64,000 bases of DNA from Arenicola marina (taxonomy: Eukaryota > Annelida > Polychaeta > Arenicolidae): contig OZ025253.1 of assembly GCA_964019135.1 (NCBI GenBank), forward strand, positions 6,453,059-6,517,058. Reading direction: 5' to 3'. The notes beneath the pieces are model-generated. The model was not told where the DNA came from. It did no database searches and worked only from the letters and a program-made list of their open reading frames with translations. Of this stretch, positions 9,281 through 18,355 are shown in pieces. Made by a program: the position numbers and the translations under genes. Every line of letters starts with the position of its first letter. Within the stretch, counting starts at the first letter, position 1.

Positions 9281-9525
9281 TGTCCCAGTGGGTAGTGCGA
9301 CGGTTCCGCTTTTGTCAAGTGTGTTCTGCTAGGCAGGCCCAACCGGTCGGTGCGTGGTTCGAATCCCACTTCTGCAAACGTCTATGTTTGTGCAGGATAA
9401 AGGTTTCATGTATCTCTGTGCAAAGCGCGGGAGTTTACTCCCGGAGACATGTCATATCTTGACCCTTGCTATGGTCGCGATATGACCTAGAGAGGTCAAA
9501 GCGTCCTAAATAAACCAACCAATCT
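9281..9525 (+). mobile_element. tRNA-derived SINE-like element
   Basis: A tRNA-like head has an A-box-like GGGTAGTGCGACGG near 9290 and a clear RNA polymerase III B box GGTTCGAATCC at 9357-9367. It is followed by a tRNA-unrelated body and a tail GCGTCCTAAATAAACCAACC ending near 9525. A related tail (AAAGCGTCCTGAATATACAA and CCAACC) occurs at 15718-15745. The head is too degenerate and too widely spaced to be a functional tRNA gene. Confidence 0.6.
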
Positions 9526-9855
9526 GTGGCACTCACACGGACTCTCCATCCTACCACTGCTCTCAGTTTTGAATCCATGTGTTTGTATTACCGATATTTG
9601 TCCATGGATTGTCCCCGATGTGTCCTATAACCCCAGCTGTACCACTCCCCCCTGCTACCCCCACCACCCCTACCCCGCCTCCTTAACGCTCTCTCCATCC
9701 TCTCGCCGAGGTGGATCTCCCAGTTGTCACTGCTCATTTCGTTCCAGCTTATTTTGATTCTGCCGTGCCGCAGGCACCAGTCCTAAAAAAACACGTGGTT
9801 GTCCGTCCTCGAGAGAGGCCCCATACCTCCTCGATGGTGGAGGGCAGCGAGCGGT
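9526..9855. other. Nongenic pyrimidine-rich DNA
   Basis: No feature was recognised. C-rich stretches lie at 9630-9720. Confidence 0.4.
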
Positions 9856-9942
9856 CCGTGCTGTAGTGGCCGCCCATCCCAGGCCCCTCAACGCGCCGCT
9901 GCGTCTTCGTGTGTGTTAAATGTTGGCGGAACTACAGCACGG
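9856..9942. repeat. Inverted repeat, potential stem-loop
   Basis: The arm CCGTGCTGTAGTGGCCGCC at 9856-9874 pairs with GGCGGAACTACAGCACGG at 9925-9942. There are 12 perfect pairs, a mismatched step, then about 5 more pairs, around a loop of about 50 nt. It could be a hairpin or the terminal repeats of a very small element. On the minus strand a short open stretch crosses it and meets a GAG|GTATGG donor-like site near 9825. Confidence 0.5.
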
Positions 9943-10316
9943 AATACTAATGGCCACCAGCGAAAGTGATGGCGCTCATGGCGATTTGATCGTCTGTTCC
10001 CTGTCAGTTTGGTTAAAAGCCAGAGATAAGCGTCACCTCTGCCATGGTGTGGAGCAGGGGATAATACATAATACGAACAACCCTTGTTGAAGGCCACTGA
10101 TATGCTGTGTCATCGGATACCCCATCAATCATGTTTTTGTGTGTTTTGCTTGTTATATATTAATATGGCGTATAAACAGGCTGTAACATAACCATAAAAA
10201 TGGCATTCAGCAGGTGGGGAGGCCGTTGTACAATAATAATAATACTTATAGTTATTTGTGCGCTGTAGGTTTGTACAATTACGATTATATAAACCCAACT
10301 GTTTCTTTGTTTACAG
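9943..10316. other. Intergenic or intronic DNA before the first recognised exon
   Basis: It is AT-rich with short AAT repeats at 10231-10245. It ends in a good polypyrimidine tract and acceptor TTTCTTTGTTTACAG (10302-10316). It is therefore probably an intron of the gene whose exons follow; the upstream exons were not found in the window. Confidence 0.45.
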
Positions 10317-11803
10317 AGTGACGTGAAGGCTCTTAAGTCTACATCGACGAAGATTGGCAAATCATCCAGTGACGTCACTGGACAGCGGAAGAAGCGTAAG
10401 AAGCAATCCTCGGAGGGCAAGCGCTCCTCGAAGTCTCGCGTCGCCCATGACGCGACACGGCGGAACAAGGAGCCACAGGGTGCGGGTAACCGGGATACGA
10501 GGATGCCTTCCGGATCACGTTCAGGATCAGAGCCTGAACAGTCCGGGCGTGACAGTGACCTTGACCCCTTCCAGTGGCGTGAGGATCAGGATTCCTCGTC
10601 GGCCACGGATTATTCCGGTCTCGGGAACGAGCCTCCTCGGGTATCAGCGGCGTCATCCGGGTTCTTCACTTCCGGATCCGAGAGCGAAACGCGTCCCGGA
10701 AATGGAGTTATACAGAGAAACTTGGCCAAAAGTAGTTCCGGCTCGGCGTCCGATTCCGACTCTGTGTCTCCGGTCAACTGTGGTGAAGCAACGTCACCGC
10801 CAGGTGGTCAATCTAAGGATCCCGGATGTGTTTCCAATGACAATGGGATATCTGAAAAGGACAAGTCGGACGAGAAGTCACGTGATGCACATACGGGTAT
10901 ACAAAGTGAGATGAGTGGTGACAGTGGACGGGATGTCGACCGTTCGCCAGTGGACGTAGTTGCCATGGGAACGGACACCGATAAAGGTAATAAATGTAAC
11001 AATCTCGGTGGTGCCGAAGATAGGCTGAAGAAAGGAAAGAAAAGGACACGATTACAACGTTTCCCGCTGAGCACTTGTAAGAAGCGAAAGGAAGAAATAC
11101 CGCCAGCGCCCTCTATGTTCGAGAGTAGTGAAATGAAACCGGAAGTGAAGGTGGAGTTGTGTACAGGTGATACTGGCGATGGCGACAGGTCTACGAAACC
11201 TCGTAGTGACTACAAACTGGTCGAGTCTAAGCCTGATGACGTCACGTTGGGGCACAACAGGGCCGACCTTCGCTCCGACGCATCGCTTGACATAGAACCG
11301 CTCCCAGAGACCATCGGGGCAAAAACATATTTGCAAAATCTCGCGACATCTGCAGTGACGGGCAACCAAATGCCAGGATCTCGTGGGAGCCCCGCTTCTG
11401 ACGTCCACGGGAGTATCAGTTCTCGCGAGAACGTTCGCACCAGTCCCGATGTTATCGGCAAAGAAGTGACGACAGCGTACAGATCCCGTGACGACTCTGC
11501 AGTCACGTGGCGTAGCGTTGCCGAGACATCGACTCATCCCGATCGAACCAGCGATACCGATCACGTAAGAAATATCCGCTGCACTGATCCAGTGACGTCA
11601 CTTCCGGGCCGCCCTCAAGGGGCGTCCGGACCGATTACCTCGATATCTCACAGTGACAACCAATCAGAACGTCGCTTGGATTACCCCGCGGCCGCTGACC
11701 TTCCGGTAGGTCCCAAGGTCACCACAAAGGAACCGGATGTAGAGAGGCCAGCACCACCTGTCGAGTGTGGTTCTGACGGTCCGCATCTTAAAAAAGAATC
11801 AAG
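10317..11803 (+). CDS. Internal exon of a nuclear regulator-like gene (exon A)
   Basis: The exon opens after the acceptor TTTACAG in phase 0 (SDVKALKS...) and stays open for 1487 nt to a consensus donor AAG|GTAAGA at 11804, leaving phase 2. The 495 residues are Ser/Asp/Gly-rich and largely disordered. There is a strongly basic stretch near the start (QRKKRKKQSSEGKR), a second basic cluster (KKGKKRTR and CKKRKEE) and a sumoylation-type VKVE at 11145-11156. These suggest a nuclear protein. No folded domain is seen. The frame has no ATG before about 10503, so it is read as an internal exon whose 5' exons, including any DNA-binding domain, lie elsewhere. The family was not identified. Confidence 0.62.
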
Positions 11804-12285
11804 GTAAGATTTGTTGTTGCAGGTAACTTTGGAATGTTAGTAAGTATGATAGAAGTTTACATACCTAGCTAAAGCTGTGGCCAGAAATAGATGGACTATG
11901 AGTATTAATTATGTATTATTTAAAAATGAAAAAAAAGAAGAATTTAATAAATAGATAATGGAATGGATTCCATCCTCTATTTACAAAATTCTTCTCCTTT
12001 TTAATTTTCTTTATTTTCATGACAACATGTGCTATGCCAGTCTAATGTCACAAATCAGGGGCGGATCCAGGAATATTAAAGGGGGAGTGTCCAAACTTGC
12101 GACCGGGGGGGGGGGCTGCTCTGCACAAAATTGCGACCCGGGGATCTGCCAATTATTTTACTGGTCGCTGTGGCCGGATAGTAACTATGACCGAATGGTT
12201 GCTATTGGCGAGAGAGATAGCGACAAGCCGCATGAAACCCGAGAAATTCTAATCGTTGATCCATTCCATCCTCATTTTTTTTCAG
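11804..12285 (+). other. Intron between exons A and B, phase 2
   Basis: It starts GTAAGA and ends in a T-rich tract and TTTTCAG. It contains a decayed TIR-element fragment at 12056-12140. Confidence 0.55.
12056..12140 (+). mobile_element. Fragment of the CAGGGGCGGATC element
   Basis: It begins CAGGGGCGGATCCAGGAAT and continues with CTTGCGACCGGGGGG-type sequence, matching the left part of the element at 63029-63290. The right terminus is missing, so it is a truncated intronic copy. Confidence 0.65.
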
Positions 12286-12587
12286 AGGGAAGAAGACATC
12301 GCGACTTATGTCCATTATAGACAACCTGAAACCGGTCCCGCCTCCCCCCGCCCCCCACGTCACCCCCGCACCCCCCTTTAGCAACACGCCGTCGAGGGGT
12401 GCGGGGGTGAGTTCCGTGGCGGCTCCCCGCGTCCCACCCACCGCCCTACCCCGCACCGTCACCGCCGTGGGTAGATTAAATCCGGCGGTGGATTCGATTC
12501 CTGTTCCCAGATCTACCCTCCAGGATTGGGTTCCATGCGGTTCCCCGCCCGTGTCCCGTCAACCGACGCCCGGATATAATAGCAAAG
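12286..12587 (+). CDS. Internal exon of the same gene (exon B)
   Basis: The acceptor TTTTCAG ends at 12285. The first base completes an Arg codon begun in exon A, and the reading continues RGKKTSRLMSIIDNLKP into a Pro/Val/Thr-rich stretch. The exon is 302 nt and ends AAAG|GTATCG at 12588 in phase 1, the phase the last exon requires. That three-way agreement of phases (A to B to C) is the main evidence. A stronger-looking GTGAGT donor at 12407 and a duplicated donor at 12638 would instead put the last exon in another frame, ending at a TGA at 13209. The basic KKTSR plus SIIDNL patch is the least repetitive part and the best query for homology. Confidence 0.5.
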
Positions 12588-13052
12588 GTATCGTACCACA
12601 TATTGTGATTTGTCTAAAAGTACTGGATATAGCGAAGGTATCACACCACATATTGTCAGGTTAAAAAAACGAGCTGTAATTTCTTCAGAAAATATTTTTC
12701 CCACCTTTATTGACATCGCACGAGACTGGGCATTCTGGGTACAATGTAATTTATACCAATGTATTTGTTTGGGGGCTTTGTGCCTTTCAAGGCAGTGTCA
12801 TGTCAACTAGCCACAAACAAGCACAGAGCACAGCCTTGTGACGGTATCTCGCGTATTACTATGCCATTAACTCGTACCACTGTATTAGTGTACGTTCAAT
12901 ACGCCGCATGTGTTAGTGGTGGTCATGCTACCAACCTCTCTGTGGTTTCTTTAAGCGTCTAAAAGTAGGTCACGCGGTATGGAGTGACCAGTCACGTGAC
13001 ATGAGACACTGCCTTTTAAATGTGGCCGTGACATTCTAATCTTACATTACAG
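12588..13052 (+). other. Intron between exons B and C, phase 1
   Basis: It starts GTATCG, has a branch-like TTCTAAT at about 13034-13040 and ends CTTACATTACAG at 13052. A direct duplication at its 5' edge (12574-12606 repeated at 12626-12657) copies the donor site. Confidence 0.5.
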
Positions 13053-14062
13053 GGCAGCGCCCCCTACCATCGGGACCGCCGCCCAGAAGGCCGCCCAGCC
13101 TCCCCCCACAGCCACCCCGGGCCGCACCACGCCCCTGCCCACCACCCCCAGCCCCGGCCAGCCGACCACGTGGCGATGAAGGTCACCACAGCAAGGCAAG
13201 GTCACGTGTGACAGGTGGCGGTGGCGGCGGAGGGGCTAAGAGCCGGAGCTACCCCGAGATGGGTGTCGGAGCCTTTGGCCCCGCCCCTCCCAGGCCTCCC
13301 CTCCCCTCCTCGCCGATGTACAACCTCTCCCCACCCGGGGGATACCAGGGTGGGGGGCGCCACGTCCTTCAGACCCAGATGGGGGAGGGGGGCGGCGGCC
13401 TGCCTGGGTACCTCCCCAGGGGGGTCAGTCACGCCGCCACCCTGGCCGCCGCCGCAGCCGCCGCGGCCGCCGCGGGGGCCGGCAGGACGAGCCACGGGGG
13501 TGGCGACCGGTCAGGTAAGGGGACGCCCCACCCAGCCTTCCAGTTCCCCTTCGGCATGTCCCCCGGAGGGACGGAGGGTCTGTCCCAGCTGGGCCTCAAC
13601 CTGCTGCTCCCTAGCGCCATCGGACTGCACTACTACCAGTACCCCTCGGAATTCGGCCAGATCCCTACTTCACTTCCGGCCCAGTTTCCGCCCGCCGCCA
13701 TTTTGAACGTCCCGCTCCTGCCGACGCTCTGCGCCACGCTACCAGTGGCGCCATCAGACGGGCAGGAGAAGACCGGAAGCCAGTCGTCCTCGTCACGTGA
13801 CGCCAGACCGGCGCACACCAGGCAGGAGAAGAGCTCCCATGATGCAACGCGGCGCGCGTGGACCCCCTCTCAGAAGGAGTCGCGGAGCCCAATGTCTACT
13901 CCAGGCTCGGCGGGGGGCGGGGAGCACGTGCTGAACCTCTCCAAGAAGCCCCCCGCCCCCTCTAAACCTGCCGCAAAGTGTCACCAGGGTACCCCCCCGC
14001 ACGCCCACCGTGGAGGGGCCCACACCCAGGAGTTACCCCTCGATCTCAGCGGCAGGAAGTAA
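13053..14062 (+). CDS. Last coding exon, C-terminus with PLDLS CtBP-type motif (exon C)
   Basis: Read in phase 1 after the acceptor ATTACAG, the frame is open for 1010 nt to TAA at 14060-14062. It gives a Pro-rich start (QRPLPSGPPPRR), a Gly-rich run, an alanine run at about 13435-13480, and a hydrophobic/aromatic segment with LNLLLPSAIGLHYYQYPSEF. An LNLSKK motif lies at 13931-13948 and PLDLS at 14036-14050, three residues from the end. PxDLS is the known docking motif for the corepressor CtBP, and LNLSKK resembles a second, weaker site. Together with exons A and B the in-window part encodes 932 residues. The inferred role is a transcriptional repressor or cofactor. The motif alone does not identify the family, because many regulators share it. 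Confidence 0.65.
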
Positions 14063-15687
14063 ACTGACCGAGGGAGGGGGCTGGGGCGTGGTGGTGGAGG
14101 GGGTGGGGGGCGGCGGCAGTCATATCTGTTTACATTGTTTTTTGTTGCAGTCCCTGCTCTGTGAGACAGCGACGCCGTTTGCACTCCTATGATTATGTGT
14201 ATATATATATATTATATATGGGGAGTGTATTTGTTATGATTATCACTGATTAACGACTTCGCCTCACGTATGACATGGATTCTGTGCATGTGTGGGAGAT
14301 GTCAGCCTTGTGGGATGGTGCGGGACACCATAGTTTCATGGTCACAACATAGTGACGGCTACGGGATGATCTGGGTGATCTGTTGACGGTCGCACCTACA
14401 GCACGGTCACTTCCACCGGTCCCTAGTTCTGCAGACCCCTGTATAAGGCGGGGTTAACGTTGACGTGATTTAGCCCATCTTTGGTTGCAAGCAAACGAAA
14501 CTTCCACCAATGTACTATCCACCAAAGCCCTGACAATGGGACATTTAGTAAGGACCAAAACTGGCGGCCAGCCAATCAACGTCGTTACGATCGTCACGTG
14601 GTTCGAATTCGTGCTTCATTTATCTTGCTACTGCGCGCACTATTTCTGCGACACCGTCACCTCCTGTGTGACGAACTGTGACACATACAGCCGGTCCAAA
14701 AGAGGTCTACATTACATCAGGTCAAACCTCGTTGTCGGTGAAGTGGAACATAATAAACGGATTCATATGATAAGAAACGTACATACCAATGCAAATCTGT
14801 ACCTATACAATGCACATGTTAATATATACAAGTTGTGATGATTAAATATCCCTTCTACAAGTGACTTTGGCGGGCGTTAGCAGGGTTAACAAGTCGACAT
14901 TTTACAGATGTGCTTGAGAAATTACTAGCAGTGTAATTTAAATCAGCATATGCATTGGAATGCACGTATTGCACACTCTTCGGCAGCACTTGCACTCTGC
15001 GTTGTGGGGTTAACATTTGTAATGTGTAACTGAAAGGGACAACATCTTTTACGCATTTGCAGTAAATCAATGTGTTTTTACGTTGCCTATTTAAGAACTT
15101 GTGTTGCCTTAATTGAATGATACACACCTGTATATGTTACGGTATTCCAGTCTCCTTGAGACATACTGCTACTTGCGTTGCCTTAATGGTTTGTATATAT
15201 AGTTATATTGTTTCCGTATTATATCTGTTATACATACCCATGTCCAGTGGTAGGCGGGCGTCCCGATGGGGCAGCTGGTAGGACGTGCACAGGCCTGCAT
15301 TGAGGCCACGAAAATCCGTTTTGTTGGTGTACATACTGAAAGATGGACAGTCGTGGACACTGTTAATCACAGAACAATCAGGATCACAAAATTTTAAATT
15401 TAGATTTAGGTTTGGTGCGCTAACGCAGCGGTCGATATCGGGCCCGACACAGGTGGGGGTGCGACCCAGAGCAGGGGGGGGGGGGTCAATATAGTCCACA
15501 CATGATGACCAAGATCTATACGGTGTAATGGGCCCCGTGGGCGAACCCAGCCCAAGCAGCATCCCTACACCCCCCCTCCACACACACACACACGCATACA
15601 CATTCTTTACCGGTCTTGCCCTAGCCCGTCCACCCCCCGCGCTTGCCTCTCCCCCAACCCTTATGATTGCAGCCGATCCGCGAGGAT

Positions 15688-15745
15688 ACGTTACACCTGT
15701 TCGAAGAAAAAGTGGTTAAAGCGTCCTGAATATACAACCAACCAA
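15688..15745 (+). mobile_element. SINE-like tail
   Basis: GTTCGAAG...AAAGCGTCCTGAATATACAA followed by CCAACCAACC matches the 3' end of the SINE at 9281-9525. The body upstream (from about 15235) is poorly conserved, and its start could not be fixed. Confidence 0.4.
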
Positions 15746-15774
15746 CCCAGCTGTATCCCCGGAGTCACATGCTG

Positions 15775-15845
15775 ACCGAACACTTGTAACTGTGGCCGCA
15801 GTTTCGCACTTTCTAAACCAGGGTCGCAGGTTCGAATCCAAAACG
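15775..15845 (+). mobile_element. tRNA-like SINE head fragment
   Basis: A B box GGTTCGAATCC at 15829-15839 is preceded by a weak cloverleaf-like segment (CTGTGGCCGCAGTTTCGCAC). It is not a functional tRNA: no acceptor stem pairs across it. Confidence 0.35.
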
Positions 15846-17020
15846 TTACTTTAGTGGTCCTTAAAAAAAACATAAATATTATTATAATCAGAAACATACT
15901 CCCTTTAATTGTTGATGTTATATCCGACATATGCCTCCGCATATTCGTGTATCTTTCCGCCTTTGGGTTGAATGATCCGGTTAAAATCTCCACGAGATTG
16001 ACCCATAACGTGCTTTTAATAATTCAACTATTAATGAGTTCGTGTTTTAGGCGATTTGTCGTCGATTTTTCGATGCCGGTCATTGATCCTTCCCCTCACA
16101 CTTGGCGTCTTTATTAATTACCCTTTACTTTCATTTCAACCGAAGCGAATTGTGCGATACTTGTTTTCCCGTTGTAGTTTAAACTGAGCTGATTAGTTTT
16201 AGGCTGATTACTATTTTACTATTCGAGTTAATGATGTGATGATATTTATTTACCAGAGAACAAATTTGTGTGCGAGAACCAACGACAACTGTACGAATTT
16301 ATTAACTTGAATAACTTGACAAGCATTCAAACTGCATTATTGTTGTCGATCAATGAGAACAAGTATCAGTTACTTATTTATATATATATGTGTGCTGCAC
16401 AAATAAAAATATAACTTGAATTATATGTATATATATATATATACATATATAAGAATCATAATAACTGTTCTGACACCGTTGTTACCTTGGCTATGTGCTG
16501 GTTTCCTCGTCCACGTAGATAGTTCTACCGTAATAGGCAGCAGACGGCGTTATGATTGACAAGTGTGTGTCATTTTATCTATTTTCGTACGATGTCGTAA
16601 ATCTCGCGGGATTAATAGTCACCTGTATATAACCGGAAATAGAACCCGCGAGAACTGTACAGCCCTATTAATAGTCACCTGTATATAACCGCCTGTATTT
16701 ATTTGTCGCCGCGGTTCAATCTGATATCGTGGCATCATTTAAATATTGAGTATTTTTTCACATTTTCCAATCTGAACTATTTATTCTCCGTGCAGTGATC
16801 AAAAGGATAATTCACGTCTTGGTATTTGATATTGGAATTCTTCTCTCTACTACTAAGAAAGTATATGAGGATTGTTTTCCGTAGAAAACGCCGTGCAAAA
16901 CACACAAGGCCGCGATCAACGTATCTGATTGGCGAAAAACAAAAAAACCGTTCGGGTGCTGATGTGTAGAATTCTCTTCGCTGTGTAAATTTTTGTTCTT
17001 GCCTTATTTTATTGTTGTGT

Positions 17021-17026
17021 AATAAA
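17021..17026 (+). terminator. Candidate polyadenylation signal
   Basis: AATAAA is followed within 10-30 nt by a GT-rich element (TCGTTTTGTGTATATGTCCA). It is the best candidate end for the PLDLS gene transcript. Confidence 0.45.
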
Positions 17027-17164
17027 GCTTCGTTTTGTGTATATGTCCAGTTGTTTGCTCACTGGATCGCCTCCTCGCCAGTGACGGTCGCTCGAGTCAT
17101 AACGCACACGTAGAAGACGTCGACCGTGCGGTCGACAGCAGAGCCCCCTACCGGCGATTATGTT

Positions 17165-17570
17165 AGCTAGAACGGCACCCTCTGCCTTCGACTCACTCCG
17201 CTAGGGCTCCATTATATCTCTGTTGTCGCCTACGTCCTGAATGCATTCACACTCGCTCGCCAGGACGGCGCTGCGCAGATTGATAGGAAAATTGCGTCGC
17301 GCATTTCTACAAATTAGTGATGGGACCCAGCCTAAACCTAATAACGCAGGAAATCAGTTGATGAAAAGAAACAGTTCTGTCACAATTATAACTTTTTCGA
17401 GAGGGTAGAAGATCCGTTTTGCTGTATTAAATATGCAAAGCTCGTTATTTTTATGTTTGATTGTTGAAAACTATAATGTTGCAGAAAATTACAGCTGATT
17501 GGACCGTTTTTCAAGAATCTTGAAATTTGCCCCCGGCCGACAGCATTGGTAAAAGCGGAGCTTGGCGTAG
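17165..17570 (+). repeat. Dispersed element D, copy 2
   Basis: This is the fullest copy. The left end reads GCACCCTCTGCCTTCGACTC, then ACTCCGCTAGGGCTCCATTA, then TATCTCTGTTGTCGCC. The right end reads CTTGAAATTTGCCCCCGGCC, then GACAGCATTGG, then AGCGGAGCTTGGCG. It matches copy 1 (7999-8392) and the inverse of copy 3 (56365-56750). The left-end segment is the progenitor of the 47-bp satellite at 56746-61989. Confidence 0.7.
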
Positions 17571-17596
17571 CGCCACCGTGCGGGGAGCTTGCTAGT

Positions 17597-17712
17597 ACAG
17601 CGTCCCCATCTAACGGAGATTATGTTAGTTAGAACAGCGTCGCCCTCTAACGGAGATTATGTTAGTTAGAACAGCGTCGCCCCCTAACGAAGATTATATT
17701 AGTTAGAACAGA
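17597..17712 (+). repeat. Three-copy ~37-bp tandem repeat with CTCF-like cores
   Basis: Units start CAGCGTC(C/G)CC, continue (A/T)TCTAACGGAGATTATGTT (third copy CCCTAACGAAGATTATATT) and end AGTTAGAA. A related single copy lies at about 17146-17170 (CCCTACCGGCGATTATGTTA). Each copy has a C-C-C-(A/T/C)-CTAACG core resembling CTCF half-sites. Confidence 0.7.
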
Positions 17713-18355
17713 GCCACCTGGCGCATGATTTTCGTGCCATCAGCCGTGACAATCCCGAAGTGCCCGCCACCTCTCGTTTAAGGTAGTAGGCCTACGCGGG
17801 ATCACCGTGGCGCCACCTAGCGAGTACTATTTATATTTGACCGTGTCTCGACCTTGCGAGCTTTTTTTTTCTGTTGGATATCTCAATATTAATCCAAAGT
17901 ACCTAACAGCAAATATTTGTGTTATTGTCAAAATTCCGCAAGTGACCATGCTGATTTCCATAGAGGGGTCCGGCGGGACAGTTCAAGCACACATTGCGAA
18001 AAACTAGCTTGAAAATCTGTCAATATTATTGTATTATTCTTGTAAAAATATAACAATGTACTCCTTGCGCAAAAAATCAGGATCTTTTACCATCTTGTTT
18101 TTTTATAATAAAAAATAGGCGAACATACCCGAAAATCCCATAGGCCGCCATGTTTAAGCGCAATAGGTGGGCTTCTACCTCACTTTTTAGAAAAAAGTAG
18201 CCTGAAAACACTGTTTTTTATTATTGCGTTGTAATAAGCATATAAACAGATACTTTTGGTGAACATTTCAAAATTTTTACCGTAAGATTTGAAAAGTTGG
18301 CTAGCATACTACCTGAAATCGCGTTTATAACTGAAACACGCTCGGAGATTCCCAC
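17713..18355. other. Nongenic DNA before the 41-bp array
   Basis: It contains TGGCGCCACCTAGCGAGT near 17809 and AT-rich sequence after 17850. No gene was recognised. Confidence 0.45.

Larger units (their letters stand above)
14063..17045 (+). other. Probable 3' UTR and downstream region
   Basis: There is no ORF of interest after the stop at 14062. Poly(A) signals AATAAA occur at 14752-14757, about 16402 and 17021-17026. The last is followed by a GT-rich stretch (CGTTTTGTGTATATG), the arrangement expected for cleavage, so the transcript could extend to about 17045. The sequence is AT-rich with a palindromic (AT)n tract near 16422-16448. A direct duplication (ATTAATAGTCACCTGTATAT) starts near 16612 and again near 16667. 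SINE-like pieces lie inside it. Confidence 0.4.

Noticed and set aside
9281..9370. Functional tRNA gene
   Set aside because: The B box is good but the A box is weak, the spacing is too long, there is no matching acceptor stem, and the 3' tail is that of a SINE.
11052..11564. Minus-strand ORFs inside exon A
   Set aside because: They are shadows of the plus-strand coding exon, which has the consensus splice sites.
13215..13706. Second plus-strand frame in the last exon (163 codons)
   Set aside because: It begins after a TGA in that frame at 13209-13211 and is a GC-rich shadow of the main frame; only the short part before the TGA is kept, as a possible alternative isoform.
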